A DNA stretch of 64,000 bases from Casuarina equisetifolia (Eukaryota > Streptophyta > Magnoliopsida > Fagales > Casuarinaceae), in contig CM052357.1 in the NCBI GenBank assembly GCA_028551475.1, positions 25,131,745 to 25,195,744 of the forward strand, given 5' to 3'. A model generated the notes under the pieces. It saw only the letters and a program-made list of their open reading frames with translations, was not told the DNA's origin and did not search any database. Of the stretch, positions 35,601 through 47,692 are shown piece after piece (the first letter of the stretch is position 1; each line of letters opens with the position of its first letter). Made by a program: the position numbers and the translations under genes.

Positions 35601-38600
35601 AAGGAAGCCCATCTCACCATTCACATCTGCTGGGTGAATATTGTGTACGTCAGTCACTGATTGACCTTTCAACCCATAAGAACGAGGCCACAAGTGTTCC
35701 CCTGAGAAAACAGCAGCACTGAACTTGTTGGAAGAAACAATCTATAAGCCACTAACAGGAATTAATTCAATAACCTTGTCAAACAATTCAGAAGTAGATG
35801 AAGTTAGAATGGTTTACCAAGTGAGCATAACTTCCTTTTATATAGATTAGAATAAACAAGAACTAAATTGGTAGAGATAATCTCCTAGTAAAATATGTAA
35901 AGCATATGTGCAACTTTAAATAGGGCTGAAAAGATTACTTATACAAGTAATGAAAAGTCTAATTAACAACCCTCAACTTGATCAGACGTAATCAGGAAGT
36001 AAAATTGATTCCAACGTGCAAGAAACATTATTTAGTGAAAAGCAAAATCATTGGTCCCTTCTTTTGTTATTTCTTCACTATTTGGAACTAACATAGTTGG
36101 ATGCTATATTCTATTATTTCTTTGCTAGTTTGATGTATTGGTGTTGGATGAAATTATTCATTTAATGCATTTGGGATCTTTGATGTAACCTTTTACATTG
36201 ACAAATTGGTTGAGTTTGTTTTGAAATATTGGTGCTGACCTGGGGATGTTTTGGTCCATATGTATTGCCAAAAAAATTGCTGCTTGAACAATATGCTTAA
36301 ATAGTTTAACTGATCCCAAATGACAAACAAGAAATCTTTTAAAATTTATTGAAGATATATGTTCAATGGGATTGACAACATAAACCCAAACAGACAACCT
36401 AACTGAATCCAGTTCAAACAGATCACCAACAGATAGCTCAATGAGGTCAGATCTGGTTGAAAATTCCCTATAACTGACAAGCAAATCCTTAAACACTCCT
36501 GTCCAACCGCATGAAACACCTCTACTTCAGCCTAGTAGTGCTTAGCGTTCAAGGTTTTACATCAGAATTTGGCACATCAGAACAACCTATCAAACATCAA
36601 AAAGATTTAAGTAGGATGCATCTGCTAAACACATTGACCTTTAAGCAGAACAGATAACCTTTAAACCTATGGCTTGCAGGAACTTTTCCAATTAAACACT
36701 TAGTGGTCAAAATGTTCAAGAAAAACGCGTCTCCAATCAGTACCTGGTGGAGTAAAATTTCTTCTAAAATTAAGGACCTCTTTCACCAAAAATTCCTGCT
36801 TGCTTATGAAAATACTTATTCACTTTAGTTACTAAAATTATTCATAGTTACTAGTTATTGTGAAAAATTTCTGGGTCCAAATATAAGTATTCAATGATAA
36901 GGAGCTTGTGTTCCATTTTACCTAATCGGAAAGAAATACAGTCATACTATCATGGCCAGATTGTTGGGAATTGCCATGTTCAACACCCTGTTTGTGCCAA
37001 AAACAATTTTTTGCCCAAATAAAATTGATATCTTATCCCCGTGTTAAAAGTATCACAGAAAATAAGCCTATAACCATCAACATTACAATATTTGAAAAGC
37101 CAAAGTGTAACTGGGGTTTGTAAGTGGCTAACGTCAGAATTTGGTATTGCAGCAAATGTGATAACTGACTCACTATTCCATCCCTCTGGCTTTCCTGCCA
37201 AACGCTTTGAGACAACTCTCAATGAGTAAACTTCAACTCTGCATACAACGATGGCTTATTACAATAGTGCCAATTATGTGGTGAATGTTAAAAAAAAAAA
37301 AAAAAAGAGTTAAATACTAGGTAGTATCTGTTTTAGCAACCCATACATTGCAGGTGAAGCTTCTGGTTTATCAACATCTGCAGCATCAAGAATCTTAAGG
37401 GCATCCCACACCTTTTCAAAAAGAGCAAAAGAAACTAATAAATTTGAAGGTTATCAGCATTGAATTTTTATGGAACGCATTAATTATGTTCCTATCAAAA
37501 ACAAAAAGCAGTGGCTAAAGTTGAATGTACAAGAAAGATCACCTCTTTGTAGGATAGGGAATGATGTGGGGCAATGATGCGATTCAATTTTTTCTTGAGT
37601 GCTTCACCTCCCAAATTTTCCACACTGGCATAATAATTGTTAACATCCTCACAAGCATATGAGAAAAGAGGAGCTGGACAAGCCTCTGCAACAAGATTGA
37701 GGAGGACCAAGTAAAAGGAGACAATCTGAGTAGCCCATCTCAATGAGTTATCATGGCTAAACCACCTGAAATGCCATAAGCCCCCAATTAGAAGGTAGGA
37801 TTATAAATAGCAAACTGGTTTGAGGTCAAGAACTATTAACAGCTTATAGTTTAATAAGACTAGTATCAAATTTCAGGTAATACTAATTCTCTCAAATATG
37901 TATCACAGTCTAGTAGACAAAATTTGACCAAATCACGAATGGGTTTGTTGTGATGCGGCATCGGGAGGATGATCAAAAAAGAATAAGTAACATCAAGCTC
38001 AAAGTTGCACTTGCAACCAAGGTCCATGCTGATTAAACTTTTCTGTCAGAGATCGAGTTCCACATTGTTGGTCTAAGCCTTATTACTTCTCGATTTAATC
38101 TTATTGTCATATTGGCAAAATAATTTTCACTCATAACTGAACTATTAATCAACTGAATTAGAATCCCAAGTTGAAAGAACTATAGTACTATGTGCAGCAA
38201 CGGGACAGCTTTTCCCTGACTTTGTAATTCAAGCCTAAGAACAGATGACACCTTGGCTAAGGGAAAATTTGATCGGCAGTGAGAATTGGCACAGATTAGC
38301 TATTTGGTTTGAAGTTGGAAATCACCCGTTGATGCAGGCAACCGTGGATGGGTATTCATGGTCATTGAAGTTAGGGATGGGCGCATTATTCAAGATCCAT
38401 CCTCTTCCGGTTCCTGAGCTTCTGAGAGGGTTTCCTTGTTTCTTTGAATTCTTCGGCGCAATATTCAGGTGAAATATGGTAATCTCAATGGCTATTGATT
38501 AATTTCGAATTGCACTGGACTAATATCTTTTATACTAACCAATCAAAAAAGCACATTTTTTTGACATTAGTTTCAGGATATCATCTAAAACAATGAAATG

Positions 38601-39101
38601 TTAATGATTTTCTCCAAACACATTTATGAGCTTCAGAAACCATTTTCCGTCCTAGTCCGCACTTGATTCGCCTTGTTTCATTAGTCCTATTGATGTACTG
38701 CTATTTAGAGAACAAAATTTCACTCGTCAAAAACGAATACTTCAACAATTTGCTACCTAAGGGGGAAAAGCAAGAGAAGCATATGATCAAATGGGTTAAC
38801 TGCTGTAAGAATGAAAAATGCCCAAAAGTTCAGAACTTTTGAATTAGGTCCTTGCCTTGAACAGGGATTAGAATGCTAACCTGACACAGACTTTAGATAT
38901 CCAACTGCGCTCTGGGACTGCCACAGCACGCCGATCAACTCCGATGTCCACTTGGGGTCCAGGGGATTCAATGTCCGACCGAAAGTTACTCCTCAAGTAT
39001 GGCTGACTAGAAGCGGAAGATAATCTCGGCCTACGTCTCTGCAGTGCCACAGCGTAAGATTTACCAAAATTCAGTTTGCTGTAGCTGAGTATAGGAGACA
39101 T
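32643..39101 (-). CDS. Endonuclease I (EndA/Vvn-like) domain protein, eight exons, ~365 aa
   Basis: Predicted nuclease of the beta-beta-alpha-Me superfamily, related to bacterial periplasmic/extracellular endonuclease I. Minus-strand exons: 39101-38881, 37765-37543, 37411-37347, 37238-37174, 35701-35618, 35527-35397, 34620-34515 and 32845-32643; all junction phases agree. Residues ~1-148 are a non-nuclease N-terminal region: basic, Ser-rich start, then a hydrophobic segment (IVSFYLVLLNLVA). The nuclease domain follows: GWNREHLWPRSYGL with catalytic His ~194 preceded by Glu (exon 4/5 join), DVHNIHPAD, then NSSRGNKFYG, whose Asn (226) fits the metal ligand. Next come ERWAPP and a helix DIARALMYMAVCYG. 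The last exon, LLKWNEVDPPS...RNPFVDHPE-like (here NKNPFVDHPEFANRIW), is the family's C-terminal hallmark. An in-frame ATG at 39155 would add 18 residues but lies too close to the TATA box. The exon 6 donor (AAG/GTCGTT) and the 3/4 junction are the least certain. Confidence 0.88.
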
Positions 39102-39186
39102 GTCAAACTTTTGATAAAAATACTTCACATATGTAAAGAAATCATTCATGAGCATGATCCAATGGAAGTGGATAAATGCAACTTCA

Positions 39187-39196
39187 CTATTTATAA
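39187..39196 (-). promoter_or_regulatory. TATA box of the endonuclease I gene
   Basis: On the minus strand the sequence reads TATAAATAG, 86-95 bases upstream of the chosen ATG (39101). Transcription would then begin near 39160, favouring the 39101 start over the ATG at 39155. Confidence 0.65.
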
Positions 39197-39249
39197 AATG
39201 GATGAAGTAAAGTTATCCATGACACATAACCTTCATTGCTATCCACCCA

Positions 39250-41699
39250 TTAGAGAAAACGATGGATGCATTACCCACCAATGATGGGGCAGGAGAGAGG
39301 AGACAGACGAGGGCATTCCCTAGTTAATTCCCCAGACCAACCATTAGCGTAATGGCAGCGGTCATAATCCATCCTTTTATTTATCATTTCAGAAGGTAAT
39401 TAAGACATGTAAAGCCAAAATTTTGTATGCATATCATCTAGCTGCAACCTCGCATGCTCTCCAGCCTCTCAGAAGGTGTGTGCTTCTCTTTTTGGACAGA
39501 TTTTCCTTCAGAGTTGGGCAAAGGATGGCTTTTCTCAACCTTTACAAAGTCAATAATGGTGTCTTTAGTCCCGACACAACTGAAAAGGAGGAAAAGGCTC
39601 CACTTTTTTAAAGTAATTTATGAAGATTAAGACACTATTTTTTACTCCTTGATAAGGTGGATCTTTGATCCTCTTTTACCCTATCTCCCACCTCCCAATA
39701 ATGCTAGCACGGATGAACTATAAAGCGCTCCATGATATTTATAAACTAACCAGCTCCAAAGCAACACAAGTAGAACGCAAGTCATCAACAACAATTCCTT
39801 AAAAACTAACAACCATGAATAAATAATACATTTTTGTAACATTTTTTTTTTTTTTGGGTTCCAAGTCAACAATCATATGTTACTATTTGTTCAAAGGAGG
39901 TAGATACCAACAATCGAATAAACATTCTAACAATCCAAGTGTCATGATTCTCAATCATTACATAAAAAATTCTATAATTAAAGATTATTTTATTTGAATA
40001 TTATTACTAACTTAAGTATTTATAAGTCCAAAAAGTCACCATGATTTAGGTTTTGATCTTACAATCATAGCAATTACCATGCTTTCGGGCCAATGCCCTC
40101 AACAACTCATCTTCTTAACTAGGGTGGCTCCACTCTAGGCAATTGCCTACCTTTTACAACACCTTTGGGTAGCCATTTTCATAGGTTGTCCCTTTTGTAG
40201 TTTAAACTTAGGACATGAAGCTAACTATAATACCATTAATCATAATCCTCAACCATTACACCAAAAATCCTACCGTTAATGACTAATCAAGGATCAGTTT
40301 ATTTGAATATAGTCAAATGGTTTAGGTTCCAAAATTACCACAATTTAAGTTCCAATCCTACAATCGTAATACCAATAAAAATGGTTGAATTAAGTTTTGA
40401 AATATTCTCTATTTTATTTTGCAATACCCTTTATCGAATGGTTTTTATATAATGTAAATCAAACTGTTTAAGCTTCGATTTTGTTGTTACAAAGAGGGTA
40501 ACCAAATTTTCGTGAGATAGAGAAGTTAAAAAAGCAATTCTGTGAAAGGTATTCAATATGCTTCAAAGTGCCAGCCATTGGATTATGGTATGTGGATGAG
40601 AAACGAACGAACTTTAACTAGGAAGCCCAACTAATTAGAAGTTCCAATTCCTTATAAAGTAGGATCCACCTAAATAAACCGTAGGCGTTGACAAAGGTTT
40701 GAAGAAACATGCCAAAAGTACTTAGCCGTAACTAAATAATTCTAAGCTTATTGGGAGACCAAGAATGTTTCAAGCTATTTTACCACCACTTTCATCCATG
40801 CCATTTCCTATTTGGGTGAAACTCCTCAAGATTTGACCACCTCCTTTGGGAAGAGGAAAAGAAAACACCAATAAGCTCGAGTGGCAATAAATCAGTTTTG
40901 ACCATTTAAGCTCCTACTATATTGGAAAATAACTCGCAAGTTCAACTTTCAATTTTAGATTATCGTGCCAATTAGAGCAACACAAAAGACTTTTTCAACT
41001 CAAATAACACCAACACGATTTCAAAGTAGCTCATAGCCACTGACCTGCTTGAACTCAATATAAGGAGAGCTTTGATTACTTCAATCAATGCCATTCCTAA
41101 AATATTATTGCTCTTAAAATTAAGAGAGACATCTTGTCGTATCTTTTAAATAAACTAGAGTTTTTTTTTTTTTTTTTCCTTGTGTTTACAACTTGAATGT
41201 TCTAAAAGTACAATAGCCTTCTGTTATGAAGCATGAATGAGGTCTAGAATCCACTAATGCCTAACAATAAATAATCATACAAGGAGCCTTCGCTCATGTA
41301 CCAACAGCTACTGACTAAGTTTGAAACCAAGAGCAAACACCACTTGACTAGACTAAGTCCCCTTCTGTTCTTCTTCCATTTCAACAGAACTTCCGTACAC
41401 AGGTGACCCCCCGTTTGAAAAAATGGTGCACTTCCAAGTACCCCACAACCCGCCGCCTACAGCAGAGACGATTTTGAAAGAAGAATAATCGAATGTGACA
41501 AAAAATTGACCAGAAACAGGGCAACTCAGTCCCTCCTTCTTCCATCCACGTACTCCGCTAATAGGGTTGTCTTCTTTCGAGTCTGTAGGGGGCCTGCCAT
41601 CTCTGCATTCAATGCCTCTTCTTCCTCTTTAGAAGAACAAACAAATTTCGCACTTAATGTCATTTCCTGTTCCCTACAGTGTACCTAATACTACTAAAG
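39250..41699. other. Spacer with diverged duplicated segments
   Basis: No gene is supported. Between 39930 and 40380, two diverged copies of a roughly 280-bp segment are visible (shared words such as 'atgattctcaa(t/c)cattaca', 'tttatttgaatat', 'accat/acaatttaggtt'). A long poly-T run lies at 41161-41177. No coding frame with a recognisable domain. Confidence 0.4.
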
Positions 41700-43049
41700 C
41701 TATGCTTCTGCTGTAATGGCAGTGGTAGTGGTACGTCCCGACCGTACAGCTGGCCGCGACTGGGAAATCCACGCCAACCATCTCGATACAACCCCAGCTC
41801 GTCGTTCATCCGGGCCTTGGACGCTGTGATTACTACTCGCAGCGTTGCTGTTTGGGAACCTACTTAAGGTAGTGATCTCCGACACGCTTCTGTCATTTAT
41901 TACGCTCCTGCCACCCCACCATCCGTTCCCGCCAACAGTACGACTCTGCTGCGGGGGAGGAGGCCGAGATCCCGATGCTGATGACGAGAACCTATGGCTG
42001 TCACTCATTATCATTTCCGACTGTAGGTAGAGTAGATCTGACGGCTGCACGTCGCTCCACCTTTGGTGGAACCCACCTGCACCGGGGGAGACAATTATCC
42101 GGTGTTCGAGCCTTGCCCGCTCCAAGCACGTCCTATCATCCGGCGACAACAACAGCCCGTCCTTTCGGGGACGGTCAAAGCACCCGATAGCTACGGAATC
42201 GCTCGTCTTTCTTAAACCCGCACTGTCGAGGGATCTCCTGAACGACGTCGGATCATGAGAACCCGGCTCGCCGCTTCTCTGCAAGACGAATTGCAAGAAT
42301 CCGGTCCCTCTCTCACCGGCTGACGAGTGCCTACCCGAGACCCTCCGAATTCCGGGGTTAGACCCGCCTCCGGGTCTTCCGCCATCGATGTTGATGACAA
42401 CGTCGTCATTCTCCGGCGGCGGAACTAGGTAGGTTTCGGACAAGCTTCTGGGGTCGTCGATAAGAAGAACGTCTTCTGGATCGACCCGGTAGCGGCAGAG
42501 CGGGCAAGTAGAGTGGGCGTCGAGCCAGGTATCGACGCATTCAACGTGGAAGGCGTGCTTGCATTTTGGGAGCAGTCTGAGCACCTCCGTAGACTCGAAC
42601 TTTGCAAGACAAACGGCGCACTCGAGCCCATCCTTTTGGCCCCGCAGAGACGCGAATCGGAAGACTGGTAACGACTCGATGACGCTCCTGTCAATGCCCG
42701 AGTTCTTTCTGGAGGCGGAGGACAGCGGTGGATGGCTGACAACGATGTCGGGTCCACGGTTGCAGTGCTTGGCGTAGAGAAGGAGGAGAAACGTAACGGA
42801 GAACATAGTGGTCAAGACGGCCACGATGACGGCGATGCTAGGCCTAAACGGAGAGTAACTTGATGACCCGTCATTTGACATAGGCGGAGGAGGAGGAGGA
42901 GGAGGTGGTGGTGGTGACGAGGAAGATGGGCTTCTCGAGTCATCAACAACATAATCTGCAGCAGAAGAAGAATCAGGGCTAAGAAAGAAAAAAAGTGTAA
43001 CAAGGACAAGGGTGACAACTCGCGAGGTCTCCCAGTAGAACATGGCCAT
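41700..43049 (-). CDS. ATL42: ATL-family RING-H2 finger protein (E3 ubiquitin ligase, ATL42-like), 449 aa
   Basis: Membrane-anchored E3 ubiquitin ligase that recruits an E2 through its RING-H2 finger. The frame is intronless with a true ATG. Residues 1-30 are a signal peptide, followed by a Ser/Pro-rich stretch with an 11-Pro run, and a transmembrane helix at about 69-93. The GLD-type motif (GIDRSVIESLPVF) is at 118-130. The RING-H2 at 144-185 follows the exact ATL spacing C-x2-C-x15-C-x-H-x2-H-x2-C-x10-C-x2-C, with the Pro upstream of Cys3 and the C-V-D-T-W tryptophan for E2 contact. The C-terminal half has HRIIVSPG, RWSDV.PSDLLYLQSEM and RSVSEIT blocks, as I remember for ATL42; the orthologue name is therefore by motif memory only. 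Codon GC is much higher than in the surrounding DNA, as is usual for intronless plant genes. Confidence 0.92.
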   Translation of the reverse strand: MAMFYWETSRVVTLVLVTLFFFLSPDSSSAADYVVDDSRSPSSSSPPPPPPPPPPPMSNDGSSSYSPFRPSIAVIVAVLTTMFSVTFLLLLYAKHCNRGPDIVVSHPPLSSASRKNSGIDRSVIESLPVFRFASLRGQKDGLECAVCLAKFESTEVLRLLPKCKHAFHVECVDTWLDAHSTCPLCRYRVDPEDVLLIDDPRSLSETYLVPPPENDDVVINIDGGRPGGGSNPGIRRVSGRHSSAGERGTGFLQFVLQRSGEPGSHDPTSFRRSLDSAGLRKTSDSVAIGCFDRPRKDGLLLSPDDRTCLERARLEHRIIVSPGAGGFHQRWSDVQPSDLLYLQSEMIMSDSHRFSSSASGSRPPPPQQSRTVGGNGWWGGRSVINDRSVSEITTLSRFPNSNAASSNHSVQGPDERRAGVVSRWLAWISQSRPAVRSGRTTTTAITAEA

Positions 43050-44430
43050 GTTTGGAGCTACAGCAGAGGATAAACAACTTCTCTTTATGTAAAAGTGGGT
43101 TCCTGTTCTCGACGTCGGTGCTGTTTAAGAGGAAGATTCTGTGGGATGGACATTGGAGAAAAGATACAACAGAGGCAAAGACAGGACAAGACAAAGACAA
43201 AGACAAAGACATGGACGATCTAACTGCCATAGAACAAATCGAGAGTGTTTTTTTTTTTTTTTTTTTGTGTGTAATAATTACGAAGGAAAGGAAAGGGGTT
43301 CTGGAAAAGGGGAACAGATTATACTAAATTGATGGAAAGGAGACGGGGAAAATGAGGTAACCGAGGTAGGGACCAGGGGAGAAGAGGAGCCGTGGGGCCC
43401 CTTCTATTTACGGGGTTCAGTCACCGTTGGCAATAAAACACTTCCCTAACTAATCACGTGACCCATGCTTCCCACTGTACCAAACAAACCATAAGTTTGG
43501 TACCTGTCCGCTATTGTAAATGCCGGGCTCGTGTCTTCCGCAAATCCATATTTATTTATTTTTTGTTTTTCCAGACTTTTCTATTTGTTTCTTGGGAAAC
43601 TGGAAAATTCCTTTCCCATGCAACAAACACTAAGATCGAGTACAAACAGAAGGGGCAATTACACAGACGCGAAACACTAGAGAGGATTCACATGTAAATG
43701 TCTTGCCATGGATCTAACTGAGTTCCTATTTAATTTACCGGCAAGTCAGAGAGGTAGAAGGCATAATTGTGGCCGTCAAAAATTCAGGTGTCTGTCGTCT
43801 ACTCCGAACCTCGGTGCCTGTCGCTGGAATTTCTCTTCACTTCAACCTCTGGGGTCGCTCTCACCGCAGGGGCCGTCCTTCCGGTTGGATTGAATCTAGT
43901 ATCCGAGAGGGAGGGTTCCTTTCCGGCTCCTAGTGTTTGGTTGCGATATCTTTATCAGAGACATGTCTCTTTCAGTTCCTGGTCTTTGCCTTTGCCTCTG
44001 TTTGTCATCCCTTTCAGTTTCGGACAAGACTCCTAACTCATTTGAGTAGTCTTTGCAAGTATGAATTTCTTCTTGATCTCCCTTTCTCTTCCTTTTTCTC
44101 CTTCTTCCGATCTGTTAATTTCTGTGCTCTTCATCTGAGAAATTGAGAAAATCGTTTATCGTTCTTCTCTCTAGTTTTTCAGCTATTAAAACTAGTTTTA
44201 TATTATTAAAGATTTATTATCTAATTTAAAAATTAACATAAGAATTGATAGAACTTTTATATAGCATTGAAACCAACGTATACTTCTATACAATATTGAT
44301 GCTTATGGAATGGTTTATGGATGGTACTACCAGTCGTTATACAAATTCTAAAATGCATGAAAGGCCGCCAGTGTCTACAAGCTGACTGCACGATAATTTG
44401 TACTTTATGTGATGAATTCTTGTGTGTGAT

Positions 44431-44472
44431 GTCTCTGTCTCTGTCTCTGTCTCTGTCTCTGTCTCTGTCTCT
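44431..44472 (+). repeat. (GTCTCT)7 microsatellite
   Basis: Seven perfect GTCTCT hexamers. A reverse-complement tract of the same hexamer lies about 1 kb away at 45485-45514. Confidence 0.95.
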
Positions 44473-45484
44473 TCTTCTTCCTCCCCGTATTACGCTTCTT
44501 CCTTCTGTGGTAAATTCCACTATTCCAAATGTTTAATAGTGGAATTAGCCTTGAGACTGTGAAGGCACGGCAGGATTTGCATAAGTTGGGTATAAAAGAT
44601 ATTTACCCTTATCAACAGATTTCTCCAATGAGTCTGCATCTAACATCTCCATGTGTGTATAATGCCAGTGATTATATAGTTTGGGAATGAAATTCACGTT
44701 CTGAAGGGGGCATGGCTAAGACTTATCATGGAGTTGAATGGTAGGGGATTATGCTCATTGTATCATCCCTACGCAACACAGAAAGGGCCCGCGGGGAACA
44801 AAGTAGTGATGACTGAAAAGTGGAAATAAAGATAAGGCTTTTCTGTGTACTTGTCACTTGGGACCATCGACAATTATAGGACTGAGTCAACAGGACGATG
44901 CATGCTTTACAACTGGACAAAAATTGGTCCATGCATAACGTCAGATTAACATTATAGGGATCGTTTTCCAACTCTTTCGTGTATTTTACTTAATAATGAA
45001 GGAGTACTTATAGGCACTGACACAGTGACCACTACTAGAAGTCCATAGGTTAATGTACTATCGTAACAAATTTAATTTGACACTTTAATTATGTAATCGA
45101 ATATTCTTCTACTTAGCATGAATTTTTTTAATTGCCAATCAAAGTTTTAAAAGCCAATTGACAATGACATAGTTGTCGTCATTAACAATTGACTGCAAAT
45201 ATTTTCTCTAACATATTGGTGTTAATATGGGAAATATATCTAATTTATATTATTGTGACTGCCAGAAGTGGGCACTGGTGATGATGATAGTGTCCTCGCG
45301 AGTTTTGTTGATATATTCGTGTCATTATTAGTGGGTGATGAGGTATAGTAGCAGAGAGATTGTTATCGAGAAATAATTACAAGCCCTAACAATTTGTTTT
45401 GTGATTGTTCAGTTTTTCTTCTTTTGATAAAAGACTATTAATGGCAGTTTAGACCTTTGCTAATGATGATTATGGTGTGAAAAA

Positions 45485-45514
45485 AGAGACAGAGACAGAG
45501 ACAGAGACAGAGAC
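45485..45514 (+). repeat. (AGAGAC)5 microsatellite
   Basis: Five perfect AGAGAC hexamers, the complement of the GTCTCT tract at 44431-44472, so the two form an inverted pair. Confidence 0.95.
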
Positions 45515-46943
45515 AGAGAACATATTTTACTTCCTTATCAGTATGAGATGAATATAAACTTTAAATTTAAGATTAAGATGTGTTTGTAAAGAATAGTAAA
45601 GATAAAAGAGAAGACCGGTTACACGGTGTTAGGTCGGGGCAGGAGGAGATATTGATGCTCAAGAGATTTCCACAAGGACAACAAGGCCATGCGAGTTGAT
45701 CGGACTGTCGGGAGTGGCTCAGAAACTTTAACAAGGAATCTTCAAACAGGGATCAGATTGGTCCACCCTCCCTGCAATTGTCAGTCCGAAGATTGCTGGG
45801 AATTTAGGAGTCACGATCTCTCAGAAACTTTCCACCGTCTTTCAAGCTGGACCACAATATGATCACCATCTTTTTTCTTCCTTCCTTTCTTTCTTTCTCT
45901 CTTTCTTGGGAATGGCCCCAGTGGAAGTTTCCGTTAACACGTTCCACGCTCTCCGCCTCTCGTCGGCCGGAACTTACAGAAGCCGGGCAAATACTAGTCG
46001 AGTTAGCGTAAATATTATTTTCACATCAGAGAACAAGTTAGGGAACAGAAAATATTTGAAAGATGAGAATGGAAAAGAGTAAGTCTTTGTGATCGACACC
46101 TGGTACACAAACAAGTACCGGGGTCCAAAATATTTAGTCCGACTTACTGAATCTGCCACAGCCAGCAGGTCTTGTCACTTCAGGTGGATAACTCTGAGGA
46201 AAAAGTAACAGACAAAGTAGAGATGGGTCCAAACGGGATCTGTACACTCATGTCTTTCTTTGCTTTCATTACAGCCACCTGCCCCTTCACCTTTTTTCTA
46301 CACGATCATTCTGCGTTTCATCTTCAATTGATTTGTTCGATTCTCTGCAACATTATTTCAGTTTCTTCGTTTACTGTCTTTAATCAACTGATTCAGAATG
46401 ACGGCAAGCCCACGACGAATGAGATAGTCAAATTTCTTGTAAAATGGCTTGATGTACCTTATTTTCGTTATGCAGAGCCTTTTTACTGGTATGGTTGGCA
46501 TGTTGTACACGTTCTGAATTTAAATATATTGAAAGTTTCAGTGAATGCGAATAGCAGCATCCCACATGCGCATCGATCAATAATAAAGTGGGGTAGCTAC
46601 AGGCTTAAGCATTAAGCCTCTTTTGAAAGGATAAACCAATCGTTCGGCCCTTTCTTGAAACAAGCGAATTTCTATCCAATCTTGGATCTCTCTCTCAGTG
46701 AATTGCACAACACACTAGGTTTCTATTTTTGAGCCTGTTTCTTCGTCGAGCACAAAATACCTGCACTAAATAGACATTGAAAAGAAGTCTGAAATCTATG
46801 TTATTTTACTGTGAGCGGTGTAGATACATAAATTAAAATTTTTACATGGTAACCCAAAATGTACCGTCCTTGAAAGGTAGAATTTCACTGAACAAAGAGG
46901 AGAATGGAGATTTGTCCCTATGGAGAGTCCAAAAGAAAACTCA

Positions 46944-47543
46944 TCAAGAGGGTCGACGTTGCTTGCTGCGTTTGAGAGGTCGAGTCACCGATTTCACTGA
47001 CGACATCTGATTTGGATGTGATCCGCTTAACATGTTCCACATTACCTGCACATCTTGGTATCCGCACATCTGTACGTCGTCCCGGAGCTTCAGCAGACCA
47101 TAGTCACCGTTACTAGCACTACCACTGCCGCCCAATGTGCGTACACCGCCACCTGCTTGTTGACAACGTTTACACGTCAAATTCATAGGTCATGAAAGAT
47201 GTATAATCGACTCATTTGATCGATCCATACATCCACTTAATCTTCTCTATTGGGAATTCTTCCATGTCATGGATTTTTAAGGTTTAGCCCTAAAGAATAC
47301 TATCGATGATCTTTCGCAGTATATCATCAAACTGAAAGTAAGCGTAGAATGACATAGGTTTCCCAACGAAACACAACAGAAGACGAATGGAAACAGAAAA
47401 GAGAGATATATGTTTATGTAACGAGCCTGAAACACAACCCCAGGTGGTGATAAAAGCAGAAACTGACCAGATTTCCAGGACCTGATCCGTGCAGAGACAG
47501 CAACCCAAGCTCTCTTCATTTTATGCAACCAATCCATCTTCAT
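46944..47543 (-). CDS. Small plant-specific protein of unknown function, two exons, 94 aa
   Basis: Exon 1 (47543-47468, true ATG) encodes MKMDWLHKMKRAWVAVSARI plus a short basic stretch. The donor G/GTCAGT joins in phase to exon 2 (47152-46944; acceptor AAGCAG). Exon 2 starts with a Gly/Ser linker, then L-L-K-L-R-D-D-V-Q-M and CGYQDVQVMWNML, and ends in a basic tail rich in K, R, S. I recall plant proteins with this 'MDW.....RAW' start and 'KLRDDVQ-C-Y-DVQVMW-ML' block, annotated only as uncharacterised and often stress-responsive. No enzyme motif or membrane segment is seen; a nuclear or cytosolic adaptor role is a guess. The good TATA box, matching phases and domain memory make it a real gene. 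Confidence 0.75.
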
Positions 47544-47605
47544 GCTTGCCGAAAATGCCAGTATCAGGCCCCGGAAAACGCAAAACTAGTGCAGAGGTCA
47601 GTTTG

Positions 47606-47613
47606 TATTTATA
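47606..47613 (-). promoter_or_regulatory. TATA box of the small two-exon gene
   Basis: Minus-strand TATAAATA in CGTATAAATAC, 63-70 bases upstream of the ATG at 47543. Confidence 0.75.
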
Positions 47614-47641
47614 CGCAAAGGAGAAATAGGAAGCGAGAGCG

Positions 47642-47692
47642 CACGCGGCAAGACGGGCACCGAAATCTATAACGCGTTTCTTGAGAGACGCG
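47642..47692. promoter_or_regulatory. Cluster of three CGCG boxes
   Basis: CACGCGG (core 47644-47647), the palindrome ACGCGT (47672-47677) and GACGCGC (core 47689-47692) fall within 50 bases, just upstream of the TATA box at 47606-47613. They match the (A/C)CGCG(C/G/T) core bound by calmodulin-binding CAMTA factors. Three in so short a stretch is notable in AT-rich DNA. Confidence 0.5.

Larger units (their letters stand above)
43050..46943. other. Spacer with several microsatellites
   Basis: No gene is supported. The first ~300 bases are the ATL leader/promoter side, with an (ACAAAG)n stretch at 43185-43212 and a poly-T run at 43249-43266. Open frames at 43458-44146 have no domain. The 147-codon frame at 46172-46615 begins with TTG. 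Two complementary hexanucleotide repeats are listed separately. Confidence 0.4.

Noticed and set aside
41506-42777. Open frames on the plus strand across the ATL gene
   Set aside because: Shadows created by the GC-rich coding sequence of the RING-H2 gene on the minus strand.
46172-46615. 147-codon plus-strand open frame
   Set aside because: It begins with TTG, has no ATG near its start, no recognisable domain, and lies in AT-rich spacer.
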